Assembly (NCBI GenBank): GCA_938082375.1
Contig: CALKCJ010000016.1
Coordinates: forward strand, 1 to 64,000
Direction of reading: 5' to 3'
Source of the DNA: an uncultured Thermomicrobiaceae bacterium
GTDB taxonomy: Bacteria; Chloroflexota; Chloroflexia; Thermomicrobiales; Thermomicrobiaceae
DNA length: 64,000 nt
Position numbers and translations under genes: made by a program. Shown here one piece after another: positions 35,936-44,283 of the stretch. The notes under the pieces are model-generated. The model was given only the letters and a program-made list of their open reading frames with translations. It was not told where the DNA came from and ran no database searches. Position 1 is the first letter of the stretch. Every line of letters starts with the position of its first letter.

Positions 35936-36487
35936 TCAGTTGCGCTCGCGGCGGATGAATGCCCGCTCGTTGAACCACGCTGTCTGCCTGCCATCGGAGG
36001 CAGTTAGGCTCACCTCGAAGGAGAGATCGGTCGTCTCGCTACCGATGGCGGTCTGGAAGTGGTTGGCGGTACCGTAGCCGTTCACCGTCGTGAGCACGCG
36101 CTGCTCGCCAGCGGCAAGCTCCAGCCGCTGGCGCAGCACCACGATGTTGCGGTGGTTCCAGTGATCCATGATCATGACGCGCACGTAGACTGTCTGCGGG
36201 GTCTCGCCGTTGGTGACGACGAGCCGGTACTCGTCACCGGCATGTGTCGCCGGCGAGGTGGCCGTCCAGACGTAACGAACCTCGGGTGGGAGCTTGCCTC
36301 GGTTCATGCTCTCTGGCCTCGACCCCTCGCTCTCCTGTGCACGTGCGGCCACGTGTTCGTGCAAACCGACCGCTGCCACCCCCTCATGGGCGAGCAGGAG
36401 CATCGCTCCGAAGCCGAACACGGCTCCGCCGACCACCGCCCAGCGCCAGAGGCCTAGGCGCGCGAACCATGAAAGGAACCGGCTCAT
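35936..36487 (-). CDS. Hypothetical secreted or membrane-anchored protein
   Basis: The 183-residue protein has an N-terminal hydrophobic anchor or signal (LWRWAVVGGAVFGFGAMLLL, about residues 13-32). The outer domain is beta-rich: VRYVWTATSPATHAGDEYRL, VYVRVMIMDHWNHRNIVVLR, then LSFEVSLTASDG. A histidine-containing linker (LHEHVAARAQ) follows the anchor. No known family is recognised; an immunoglobulin-like or cupredoxin-like fold is only a guess. Its start ATG 36487 is preceded by AAAGGAGAGGGATC. It diverges from the beta-helix gene at 36631. Confidence 0.6.
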   Translation of the reverse strand: MSRFLSWFARLGLWRWAVVGGAVFGFGAMLLLAHEGVAAVGLHEHVAARAQESEGSRPESMNRGKLPPEVRYVWTATSPATHAGDEYRLVVTNGETPQTVYVRVMIMDHWNHRNIVVLRQRLELAAGEQRVLTTVNGYGTANHFQTAIGSETTDLSFEVSLTASDGRQTAWFNERAFIRRERN

Positions 36488-36575
36488 GATCCCTCTCCTT
36501 TCTTCTCCTGCCCGGGGAGCCTATCCACTCGCCCCACCGCGGCCCGATTCCTGGAGGAAAGCGTAGGCGGTGCGT

Positions 36576-36591
36576 GTAACCGCTCTGTTAC
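36576..36591. promoter_or_regulatory. Short inverted repeat between divergent genes
   Basis: GTAAC and GTTAC are separated by six bases in the region between the hypothetical gene (minus) and the beta-helix gene (plus). A regulator half-site pair is possible, but the arms are only five bases and it could be chance. Confidence 0.25.
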
Positions 36592-36630
36592 CATCCAGCC
36601 GGATAATGCGCCGGAAGGAGCTGTGCTACT

Positions 36631-37815
36631 GTGCAGTCGCACTCCGCTCTAGTCGAACTCACCGGGCGAATGGTCGTAGCCACCAGCACGTTGTTCCGCC
36701 CAGGCCGCTATGAGCTCGCCGACGCGGACGGGAGTGGAGTCATTGTCGTCGCCGCGGACCGCGTCGTGCTCGATGGGAACGGGCTGATTCTCGACGGCAA
36801 GGGCAAGACCGGCTTCGGCATCGTGCTGCGCGGCCGCAGCCGTGTCACCATCCGTAACTTCGTCCTCCGCAACTTCTTCTACGCCATCTTCGCCGAGGAC
36901 TGCACCGAGCTGGAGATCGAGGACAGCGACCTCTCGGACAACGCCGGTAGCGACGGGACGTTCCTCGACATCAACCAGCCACTCGAGGCTACCTGTGGCG
37001 GCGGCATCCTGTTTCACCGGGTCTCAAGCAGCGTGGTGCGCCGTATCGTCGCCAGCCGGCAGGATGTGGGGATCAACCTCTATGCCAGCCACCACAACCT
37101 GATTCAGGACAACGATGTTTCGCACAACACCGCCTGGGGCATCCGGCTCTTCGCATCGAGCGAGAACCGGCTCGAGCGCAACCAGGCCCACCATGTGAAC
37201 CGCTGCGGCGGCAGCGGCGGCGATGCGGCCGGCATCCTCCTCACCAGCGGCGCTCACCGCAACCTCATCATCGGCAACGATCTCCGCTACTCCGGCGACG
37301 GCTTCTTCCTCGGCAACCAGTTCAGCCCACCCAGCGACGAGAACCTGGTCGAGGGCAACGACGGCTCCTACTCCCCGAATAACGCCTTTGAGGCCACGTT
37401 CTCGACCGGGAACGCCTTCCGCAACAACATCGCCACCCACAGTACCTACGGCTTCTGGCTCGGCTTCTCCCGCCAGACGACCCTAGAGGGCAACGTGATC
37501 GCCTACAACCGCACCGACGGAATCAACTGGGAGCACGGCCAGGGCGGCATCATCCGCGGTAACTTGATCACCCGCAATGGCCGGCACGGTATTGCCTTCA
37601 CGCTCGACCCGACCAACCGCGATTTCCCCGAGCGCGTGACCTCCGAGCGCCACCTGGTAACCGGTAACACCATCCGCAACAACGCCCGGTGGGGGGTCTA
37701 CCTACTCCACACCACCGACTCGACGGTCACAGGCAACGTCTTCTTCGGGAACCGGCGCGACGTCTGCACCGAGGGGAGATCAGCACGGAACCGCGTCGAA
37801 GGATCTCAGCGGTGA
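36631..37815 (+). CDS. Right-handed parallel beta-helix repeat (NosD-like) protein
   Basis: The 394-residue protein is built from repeated short beta-helix rungs of the type NRLERNQAH, NLIIGNDLRYSGDG, NLVEGNDGSY, TTLEGNVIAYNRTDG and STVTGNVFFGN. These are CASH/NosD (periplasmic copper-binding protein) repeats, which usually bind polysaccharide or act as carbohydrate-modifying folds. I see no signal peptide; the chain begins QSHSALVELTGRMVVATSTL. The GTG start at 36631 follows GGAAGGAG by about 11 bases and could be wrong, so a secreted form may exist. No catalytic residues can be assigned. Confidence 0.8.
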   Translation: MQSHSALVELTGRMVVATSTLFRPGRYELADADGSGVIVVAADRVVLDGNGLILDGKGKTGFGIVLRGRSRVTIRNFVLRNFFYAIFAEDCTELEIEDSDLSDNAGSDGTFLDINQPLEATCGGGILFHRVSSSVVRRIVASRQDVGINLYASHHNLIQDNDVSHNTAWGIRLFASSENRLERNQAHHVNRCGGSGGDAAGILLTSGAHRNLIIGNDLRYSGDGFFLGNQFSPPSDENLVEGNDGSYSPNNAFEATFSTGNAFRNNIATHSTYGFWLGFSRQTTLEGNVIAYNRTDGINWEHGQGGIIRGNLITRNGRHGIAFTLDPTNRDFPERVTSERHLVTGNTIRNNARWGVYLLHTTDSTVTGNVFFGNRRDVCTEGRSARNRVEGSQR

Positions 37816-37880
37816 GGTGCAGAGGCTTGACCGCCAGCTGCACTTGGGCCAAGGTAGCCACTGAGGAGGTCTGAGCGGCG

Positions 37881-39110
37881 GTGGCACGGCTGCTGGAGCA
37901 CGACGCCAAGGCGATCCTGGCGGCCCGGGGGATCCCGGTACCGCGAGGCGAGGCCGTGTCCTCGCCTGAAGAGGCGCGCCGAGCCACGGTCGCGCGCGGT
38001 GGGGCAGTCGTCGTCAAGGCGCTCGTCCCGGTGGGCAAGCGGGGCAAGGCCGGCGCCGTCCGGCGGGCGAGCGACCCGGAGGCCGCTGCCGAAGCTACCG
38101 CGGTGCTGCTCGGGCGCCAGGTCGGAGGCTTCCCGGTCGAACGCGTGCTGGTCGAAGAGGCCGTGCCGGTCGCACAGGAGCACTATCTGGCCATCGTGCT
38201 CGACGCCGATGACCGGACGATGCGGGTGTTGGCCAGCCGGGAAGGGGGGATCGAGGTCGAGGAGCTGGCGCGACGTGAAGGGGGGATCGCCTCGCTGGAG
38301 CTGGCACCGGGCGAGGTGGTGATGCCCTATCAGGCCCGGCAGCTCTGGCGGTCGACGGGCGTGCGCGGCCCGGCGCTTCCCCGCCTGGGCCAGCTCACCG
38401 TCGCGCTCTTCCAGGCCTTCACCGAGCTGGAGGCCGAGCTGCTCGAGGTCAACCCGCTGGCCGAGACGGCTACCGGTGAACTCGTTGCCCTGGACGCCGC
38501 CGTCGTGCTTGATGACGCGGCGCTCTACCGCCACCCAGCGCTCGCCGCACTCGCGCTGAACAGCCCGGCCTGGCGTCCACCGACCCCGCTGGAACGGGAG
38601 GTCGACGCGATCAACGCGGCCGAGCCGTACCGGGGCTCGGCGCGCTACCTGGAGCTGGAGGGCGGCGACATCGGCTTCCTCTGTGGCGGCGGTGGCGCCA
38701 GCCTGCTGCTCTTTGACGCCTTGCTTCGTGCCGGGGGGCGACCGGCCAACTACGCCGAGATCGGCGGCAACCCGACCGAGACCAAAGTCGCCGCGCTGGC
38801 GCGCGTGGTCTTGGCCAAACCTGGAGTGCGGGGGCTGTTCGTCGCCCACAACCTGACTAACAACACCCAGGTCGACGTGCTGGCGCGCGGCGTGGTGCAG
38901 GCCCTGCGCGAGGCCGACCGCCTGCCCCCAGATTTTCCGGTGGTGGCGCGCGAGACCGGTGTTAATGAGGCCGAGGGCCGGGCGATCTTCGAGGCGGCGG
39001 GCGTGCGCTGGCTCGGGGAGGAGGCGACGCTGAGCCAGGCGGCCCGCATCATGGTGCAGGCGATGCGCGAGCGGTACGGAGAGAGCGATGGCGATCCTGC
39101 TCGACCGTAA
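37881..39110 (+). CDS. SucC-like beta subunit of an ADP-forming acyl-CoA synthetase
   Basis: The 409-residue ATP-grasp protein is related to succinyl-CoA synthetase beta. It has the N-terminal LLEHDAKAILAARGIPVPRG and the ATP-grasp lysine region GGAVVVKALVPVGKRGKAGA. ELLEVNPLAET provides the Mg-binding Asn-Pro, and the C-terminal domain shows GGNPTETKVAALARVVL. Sequence around the glycine-rich loop (FLCGGGGASLLLFDALL) departs from canonical SucC. A malate-CoA ligase or another carboxylate-CoA ligase is therefore equally possible. GTG 37881 follows GAGGAGGTCTGAGCGG. It overlaps the alpha-subunit gene by 23 bases. Confidence 0.83.
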   Translation: MARLLEHDAKAILAARGIPVPRGEAVSSPEEARRATVARGGAVVVKALVPVGKRGKAGAVRRASDPEAAAEATAVLLGRQVGGFPVERVLVEEAVPVAQEHYLAIVLDADDRTMRVLASREGGIEVEELARREGGIASLELAPGEVVMPYQARQLWRSTGVRGPALPRLGQLTVALFQAFTELEAELLEVNPLAETATGELVALDAAVVLDDAALYRHPALAALALNSPAWRPPTPLEREVDAINAAEPYRGSARYLELEGGDIGFLCGGGGASLLLFDALLRAGGRPANYAEIGGNPTETKVAALARVVLAKPGVRGLFVAHNLTNNTQVDVLARGVVQALREADRLPPDFPVVARETGVNEAEGRAIFEAAGVRWLGEEATLSQAARIMVQAMRERYGESDGDPARP

Positions 39111-40014
39111 CACGCGTGTCCTCGTGCAGGGTATTACCGGGCGCGAGGCGCGCATGGTCACCGCGCACATGCTGGCCTACGGCACCAAGGTCGTCTGCGG
39201 GGTGACGCCCGGGCGCGGCGGCGAGGAGGTCGCGGGGGTGCCGGTCTACGACACCGTGGCTGAGGCGGTCGCCGCTCACCAACCGACGGCCGCGCTCGTC
39301 TCGGTGCCGCCAGCCGCCACGCTCGACGCTGCACTAGAGGCAATCGAAGCCGGCCTCCGGCTACTCCTGATCGCGACCGAGCGCGTACCGAAGCACGACG
39401 CGCTCTGCCTGCTGTACGCGGCTCACGCAGCCCGGGTGCGGGTGATCGGCCCCAACTCGGTCGGGCTGATCAACCCGAGCCAGCGCGTCAAGCTGGGAGC
39501 GATCGGCGGCGATCGGCCGGAGCGGGCCTTCACCCCTGGCCGGGTCGGCATCATCTCGCGGAGCGGCGGCATGACGGCCGAGCTGGGGTTGATGCTGCGC
39601 CAGCGCGGATTCGGCGTGAGCACAGCGGTGAGCGTCGGGGGCGACGCCCTAATCGGCACGCCGCCGGCCGACCTCCTGCCGCTGTTCGAGGCTGACCCGG
39701 AGACGGATGCCGTGGTGCTCTTCGGTGAGCCGGGGACACGCTTCGAGGAGGATGTGGCCGAGGCGCTGGCCGACGGCCGCTTCAGTAAACCGCTCTTCGC
39801 GCTGGTGGCAGGACGCTTCACCGAGTCGCTGCCGGAGGGCACTGCCTTCGGCCATGCGGCGGCCATCATCCGTGGCGGCTCCGGCCGGCCGAGCGCCAAG
39901 CTGACGGCACTGCGCCAGGCAGGCGCCTGGGCCACCAGCGACCTCGACGAGCTGTTCCGCTTCCTCGACACACTGGCATCGAGCAGAGCAGACCGCAAGC
40001 CGGAACAGCACTGA
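39088..40014 (+). CDS. SucD-like alpha subunit of an ADP-forming acyl-CoA synthetase
   Basis: The 308-residue alpha subunit has the CoA-binding start RVLVQGITGREARMVTAHML. GPNSVGLINPSQRVKLGAI and GRVGIISRSGGMTAELGLML follow, and the phosphohistidine loop is GTAFGHAAAIIRGGSGRPSA. The phosphorylated His is intact. Partner of the beta subunit at 37881, with ATG 39088 inside its 3' end after ACGGAGAG. Succinate is the default substrate, but lack of TCA neighbours leaves malate or another acid open. A hairpin (40120-40142) lies about 105 bases downstream. Confidence 0.85.
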   Translation: MAILLDRNTRVLVQGITGREARMVTAHMLAYGTKVVCGVTPGRGGEEVAGVPVYDTVAEAVAAHQPTAALVSVPPAATLDAALEAIEAGLRLLLIATERVPKHDALCLLYAAHAARVRVIGPNSVGLINPSQRVKLGAIGGDRPERAFTPGRVGIISRSGGMTAELGLMLRQRGFGVSTAVSVGGDALIGTPPADLLPLFEADPETDAVVLFGEPGTRFEEDVAEALADGRFSKPLFALVAGRFTESLPEGTAFGHAAAIIRGGSGRPSAKLTALRQAGAWATSDLDELFRFLDTLASSRADRKPEQH

Positions 40015-40119
40015 CGGAGCGCCGGCCGCGGTTACGGCATTGCGAACCGGGACAGTACCATCCCGTCGTCGTTGCGGAGACCCCTCGCAGCGATCCGCCA
40101 ACGAGCGAGATCCAGGATT

Positions 40120-40142
40120 GGCCTGCTAAGACGAAGCAGGCC
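40120..40142 (+). terminator. Hairpin between the sucD-like and methyltransferase genes
   Basis: GGCCTGCT at 40120-40127 and AGCAGGCC at 40135-40142 are perfect inverted repeats around a seven-base loop. No T-run follows. It may end the acyl-CoA synthetase transcript or be a regulatory element. Confidence 0.4.
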
Positions 40143-40220
40143 AGATACACAGACAACCCGCTGGCGATCCCCGAGGCGCAAGAGACGTTTTCAGACTGAG
40201 ACAAAGGGGGGAGCGCCACT

Positions 40221-40874
40221 GTGAAAAACCGTCTAGCGCGGGCGGCACGCATGGTGGTCGCCGCAGCCTTCGGGCTGGTCGCTGGCGCGTTGGCCTGGCG
40301 GTATGCGAGCCGGCGCTGGTCACTGCCCTGCCCAGCGACCCTCGGCTGGGTACTCGACCTGCGGTTCCGAGAGTTTGTCCTGCCCACCTCCCGCGTGCTG
40401 GACTGCATCGGGTTGCAACCAGGCCAGCGCGTGCTCGAAGTCGGGCCGGGCACAGGGTACATGAGCGTGCCCGCGGCCCGGCGTCTCGGCGAAACCGGCC
40501 GACTGGTCGCGCTCGAGTTGCAGCCCGAGATGGCGCGCCGTGCGCGAGAGCGGTTGGCCGCTGCCGGGATTACGAACGCCGAGGTTCGCGAGGGCGATGT
40601 TACCAGTGCGCCACTCGAGCCGCAGGCTTATGACGTCGCCTTCCTGGTCACGGTGCTGGGAGAGATTCGCGACCGCGATCTCGCCATCGCGCGGCTTCGC
40701 GACGCCCTGAAACCGGGCGGAATCCTCTCGTTTACTGAGATCGTCGGCGATCCGCACTACCAGCGGTACGGCGACGTGCTCCGCCGCTGCCTGGCAGCCG
40801 GGCTGGAGCCGGCCGGGCGCTGCCGCTCCTGGCTGGCGTATACGGCCAACTTCCGGCGTCCCGCCACAGGCTAG
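40221..40874 (+). CDS. Class I SAM-dependent methyltransferase with N-terminal hydrophobic segment
   Basis: The 217-residue protein has a basic start followed by a short hydrophobic stretch (MVVAAAFGLVAGALAWRYA), possibly a membrane anchor. A Rossmann methyltransferase domain follows. Motif I is VLEVGPGTGYMSVPAARRLG, the acidic post-I strand is RLVALELQPEMARRAR, and motif IV is in YDVAFLVTVLGEI. The substrate is unknown; the family resembles UbiE-like or small-molecule methyltransferases. The GTG start at 40221 has GGGGGGAGCGCCACT upstream. Confidence 0.8.
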   Translation: MKNRLARAARMVVAAAFGLVAGALAWRYASRRWSLPCPATLGWVLDLRFREFVLPTSRVLDCIGLQPGQRVLEVGPGTGYMSVPAARRLGETGRLVALELQPEMARRARERLAAAGITNAEVREGDVTSAPLEPQAYDVAFLVTVLGEIRDRDLAIARLRDALKPGGILSFTEIVGDPHYQRYGDVLRRCLAAGLEPAGRCRSWLAYTANFRRPATG

Positions 40875-41077
40875 CGCACTCTTGCGATCACCAGGTCAAG
40901 GCGTCGGGCCGGCTACGCACCGGGCATCGGTCTGGTCAGCGGGGCTCGCTCCGGTCTCGCCTCTTGAACCAGGGGAGTGCCGACTTGCCGGTCGCCCCGA
41001 CTAGGGGTCGGCCCGCTTCGGTGCCTCAGCAGACGACTCCGTCGACCCCGGCGATGAGCTGATTGTCATCGAGGGGC

Positions 41078-41106
41078 TTGACAGGGGCGACCGGCCTCGC
41101 TACGAT
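41078..41106 (+). promoter_or_regulatory. Sigma-70-type promoter of the IclR gene
   Basis: A perfect TTGACA at 41078-41083 is followed after 17 bases by TACGAT at 41101-41106, 33 bases before the IclR ATG. It is the best -35/-10 pair found in the window. Confidence 0.75.
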
Positions 41107-41131
41107 GGAAATGATTCAGGAAATGGAAGAC

Positions 41132-41149
41132 TGTTCAAAATGCTGAACA
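41132..41149. promoter_or_regulatory. Candidate IclR operator overlapping the start codon
   Basis: TGTTCA and TGAACA form a perfect inverted repeat with a six-base centre that contains the ATG at 41140. A GGAAATG direct repeat lies just upstream (41107-41113 and 41119-41125). Placement between promoter and gene suggests autoregulation. Confidence 0.5.
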
Positions 41150-41928
41150 CACGGTCCGGAACCAAACCGACATCTCCGGCTGTCGAGCGGGCACTCGCGG
41201 TACTCGACCTCCTGGCCCGCAGCCGCTCCGGCCTGACGCTGAGCGAGCTCAGCCGGGCGCTCGGGCAAGCGAAAAGCAGCCTCCATGTCGTGCTGTCGAC
41301 GCTGGAGGACGCCGGTTTCGTGGTGCGGGACACGGCCTCCAAGCGCTATACGCTCGGCCCGCAGATCCTCACCCTTAGCGCCGCCTACGCCCGGCAGAGC
41401 GACTTGCTCCGCTCGTTCTATGAGATCGCCAGCCCGCTGGCGCGCGAGCTCGGGGAGACGGTGCAGATGGCCGTGCTGCAAGGCCGCCATGTCCTCTACG
41501 TGGCGAAGCAGGAAGGGACCCAGTGGGTCCGGCTCGCGTCGGAGGTCGGCACTGTATTGCCAGCCCACGCCACCGCACTGGGCAAGTGCCTGCTGGCCGG
41601 GCTGAGCGATGCCGAGCTGGATCGGCTCTTCGCTGGCGTCGAGCTGGAGCGGCTTACCGAGCGGACGATCGCGACGCTCGATGCCCTCAAGGCTGAGGTG
41701 GCGGAGGCGCGCGCCCGGGGTTATGCGGTCGACCGCGGCGAGACACTCCCTGACGTCAACTGCTTCGGCGCGCCGGTGCGTGACGTTACTGGGGCGGTTG
41801 TTGCCGCGATCAGCATCTCGGTCCCGGTGACCCGGGTGACGCCGGAGCGAACCGGCGAGCTGGTGGCGGCCGCCAGGCAGGCGGCAAATGTGCTTTCACG
41901 CAGATTAGGTTGGGCCGCAGCAACTTGA
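41140..41928 (+). CDS. IclR-family transcriptional regulator
   Basis: The 262-residue regulator has an N-terminal winged helix (AVERALAVLDLLARSRSGLT, LSELSRALGQAKSSLHVVLS). The C-terminal ligand domain has VLQGRHVLYVAKQEG, LPAHATALGKCLLAG and GYAVDRGETLPDVNCFGAPV, all family hallmarks. It sits 24 bases before the ABC sugar-binding protein gene and is probably the local controller of the sugar operon. The ligand is likely the sugar or its acid. ATG 41140 follows GGAAATGGAAGACTG. Confidence 0.9.
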   Translation: MLNTRSGTKPTSPAVERALAVLDLLARSRSGLTLSELSRALGQAKSSLHVVLSTLEDAGFVVRDTASKRYTLGPQILTLSAAYARQSDLLRSFYEIASPLARELGETVQMAVLQGRHVLYVAKQEGTQWVRLASEVGTVLPAHATALGKCLLAGLSDAELDRLFAGVELERLTERTIATLDALKAEVAEARARGYAVDRGETLPDVNCFGAPVRDVTGAVVAAISISVPVTRVTPERTGELVAAARQAANVLSRRLGWAAAT

Positions 41929-41952
41929 GAAGCGAGAGAGGAGGAGCAAGCG

Positions 41953-43314
41953 ATGAGTAGTCAAGATCGAGAGAAACTGCGCATCACGCGACGTGCCTTC
42001 CTCGCCGGTAGTCTCGTCTCGTTGCTCCTGGCCAGCTGCCGACGCGAGACAGCCACTCCACCGCAGCAGGCGACCCCGACTGTTTCCACCGAAGGGACGC
42101 CAGCGGTACAGGTTCCCTTGACCGGCACGCTCACGTTCTGGGGGCACCCCGACCACCCGCTTGAACGGATTCGCGATGCCTTTCTCCAAGAGTATCCCAA
42201 CGTGACGCTCAACTGGGTTCTCACGAACGACTACTATACCAAATTTCAGACCGCCATGGCAGCAGGCGGTGAGGGAGCGCCGGATCTCTTCTGGCTCGAA
42301 GCCTCAGATGTTCAGCTCTACGGTGGGCGCGGTCTACTGCTCGACGTGACGGACCTGATCGAGCCAATCAAGGATCAGTTCATACCTGCCAAACTCGCAG
42401 AAGCCTATGTCCCGAAGACCGGCCGTTACTACGGGATCCCTGGCGATCTCTCCGTCTCCGGGATCTACTACCGCCCCGATCTCGTCGAGCCGCTCGGTGT
42501 GACGATCAAAGACGACATGATGTATGAGGAGTTCTTGACCGCGCTGCGGGACATCGCAGCAGCAGGTAAGAAGGCAGTGCTCTATCCGGCCGGCGGTGGT
42601 GGCGTGGCCGCTGCGTACTGGTCGTGGTTCGCCGCGCAGTACGGTGGCAGCGGCGTCGCGACCTGCGATGGCAGCGAGGTCACGATCGATGACGAGGCTG
42701 GTGTTGCCGCTGCACGTCTTCTGCGCGACATCGTCGCGACGGGTGCTACCTTGAACGCGGACTTCTGGACTCCCGAATACTGGGACGCGCTCAACTCAGA
42801 GCTTCTTGTTCTCGACTTCGCCGCTGCCTGGGCACGCGGCTTCTGGGAGTCCAATCTGGATGCGACGCAGCTCGGCAAGTGGCGCGTCGCCCCGCTGCCA
42901 CGTGCGGTCCCCGGTGGCCCACGTACAGGTGTCTGGGGAGGCGCGACACTGGTAGCGACTGCGAAGACGCAGAATCCGGAACTGGCGAAACAGTTCATGA
43001 AGTTCGCCTTCGCCTCGGAACCCGGCTGCCAGGCCGCCGCTGACTGGGGGATCATCCCGTCATGGATCCCCTATCTCGAAGGTCCTTTCCAGCAACTGAA
43101 ATTCAAGTTATTCGGCGATCAGCCGGCGGCAAAACTCTGGCTGGAACTGGGCCGTGAGCTAAGCACCACCTTCTGTCGCCCCGCAATTTACACGCCGGCG
43201 CTCGACATTTTGGGCACGGACCTCGATCCGATAGTCCAGGGTCGCGTAACCCCTGAAGACGGCATGAAGGCGATCGGCGACAAATTGCGGGACATTGCGC
43301 CTGACTACCAGTGA
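41953..43314 (+). CDS. ABC transporter sugar-binding lipoprotein
   Basis: The 453-residue extracellular solute-binding protein (family 1) has an N-terminal TRRAFLAGS, a twin-arginine-like signal. The lipobox LLLASC follows with the lipidated Cys near residue 30, then a Thr/Pro-rich linker. The binding fold begins GTLTFWGHPDHPLERIRDAF, and DLFWLEASDVQLYGGRG with YYGIPGDLSVSGIYYRPD are typical of sugar ABC receptors. ATG 41953 follows GAGAGGAGGAGCAAGCG. It works with the permeases at 43336 and 44280. The ATPase is not in the cluster, so a shared MsiK-like subunit is likely. Confidence 0.92.
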   Translation: MSSQDREKLRITRRAFLAGSLVSLLLASCRRETATPPQQATPTVSTEGTPAVQVPLTGTLTFWGHPDHPLERIRDAFLQEYPNVTLNWVLTNDYYTKFQTAMAAGGEGAPDLFWLEASDVQLYGGRGLLLDVTDLIEPIKDQFIPAKLAEAYVPKTGRYYGIPGDLSVSGIYYRPDLVEPLGVTIKDDMMYEEFLTALRDIAAAGKKAVLYPAGGGGVAAAYWSWFAAQYGGSGVATCDGSEVTIDDEAGVAAARLLRDIVATGATLNADFWTPEYWDALNSELLVLDFAAAWARGFWESNLDATQLGKWRVAPLPRAVPGGPRTGVWGGATLVATAKTQNPELAKQFMKFAFASEPGCQAAADWGIIPSWIPYLEGPFQQLKFKLFGDQPAAKLWLELGRELSTTFCRPAIYTPALDILGTDLDPIVQGRVTPEDGMKAIGDKLRDIAPDYQ

Positions 43315-43335
43315 CCATCGGGGCGAGGTGCTCAC

Positions 43336-44283
43336 ATGACCGCGCGGCCTGCCCTTCGGTTCCGGCGGCTCACAGCCAGCGAGCCGGCTCGCAGCAGCCG
43401 GCTCGCCGTCCAGCCTGGCGTGCTCCTCGCAGTTCTGCTCCCATTCGTCACAATTGTGACTCTCTTCCAATTCGTGCCCTTCCTCTGGAGCGTCTATCTC
43501 AGTCTTCACCGGTGGGCGGGCGTCGGCACACCACGTTGGGTTGGACTCGGGAACTTCACGCGGATTGTCCAGGATGCGACCATCCAGGCCGCTTTCGCCA
43601 ACACCGTCCTCTTCATCCTCGTCATGGTTCCAACCTTAACTGCACTATCCTTAGCGCTTGCGCTCCTGTTGAACCACGCTCTCCTTCCGTTGCGGGGCAT
43701 ACTGCGTGTTCTGGTCTTTCTCCCTTACATTACCCCGGCTATCGTCGCGGCCATCATCTTCTCCATCGCATTCAATGAGCGCTTCGGTCACGTGAACGCG
43801 ATGCTCCAACTCGTGGGCCTTCCTCCGGTGGTCTGGTTGAAAACCCCGACCGGTGCCCGGATAGTGGTCGCATTGACTGGTTGCTGGCAAGTTCTCGGAT
43901 ACACGACCTTGATCACGCTCGGCGGCCTGCAGACGCTCCCGCACGAGCTGTACGAGGCTGCCACGATTGACGGAGCCGACGCCTGGCAGCGATTCTGGGC
44001 CATCACCCTTCCGCTCCTTTCGCCTACACTCGCCGTCGTCTCAGTCATTGCTCTGCTCTTCGTGTTGAACTTGTTCCTACCGTATTTTCTGTTCCCTACC
44101 ACCAATGGGTATGGCCCGGAGCGAAGCACCGTGACCGCCTCGGTCGTACAGTATGTCTACGCCTTCACCAACCGCCGGTATGGCGAGGCAGCCGCAGTCG
44201 GCTGCCTGGTTGGCCTTGTCGGTTTCCTGATCGCCTTGCTGCAGATCAGGGTGTGGCGTCTGAGCCGAGGATGGACGATATGA
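43336..44283 (+). CDS. Sugar ABC transporter permease (MalF-like)
   Basis: The 315-residue permease has six TM segments, beginning VLLAVLLPFVTIVTLFQFVP. The EAA cytoplasmic loop is ELYEAATIDGADAWQRFWAI with the conserved Gly. An initial basic, serine/arginine-rich cytoplasmic stretch precedes TM1. It forms the heterodimeric channel with the MalG-like protein. The stop and the next start form an ATGA overlap. Base composition drops relative to the flanks: one 60-base line I counted (43621-43680) has 31 G/C. Confidence 0.92.
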   Translation: MTARPALRFRRLTASEPARSSRLAVQPGVLLAVLLPFVTIVTLFQFVPFLWSVYLSLHRWAGVGTPRWVGLGNFTRIVQDATIQAAFANTVLFILVMVPTLTALSLALALLLNHALLPLRGILRVLVFLPYITPAIVAAIIFSIAFNERFGHVNAMLQLVGLPPVVWLKTPTGARIVVALTGCWQVLGYTTLITLGGLQTLPHELYEAATIDGADAWQRFWAITLPLLSPTLAVVSVIALLFVLNLFLPYFLFPTTNGYGPERSTVTASVVQYVYAFTNRRYGEAAAVGCLVGLVGFLIALLQIRVWRLSRGWTI

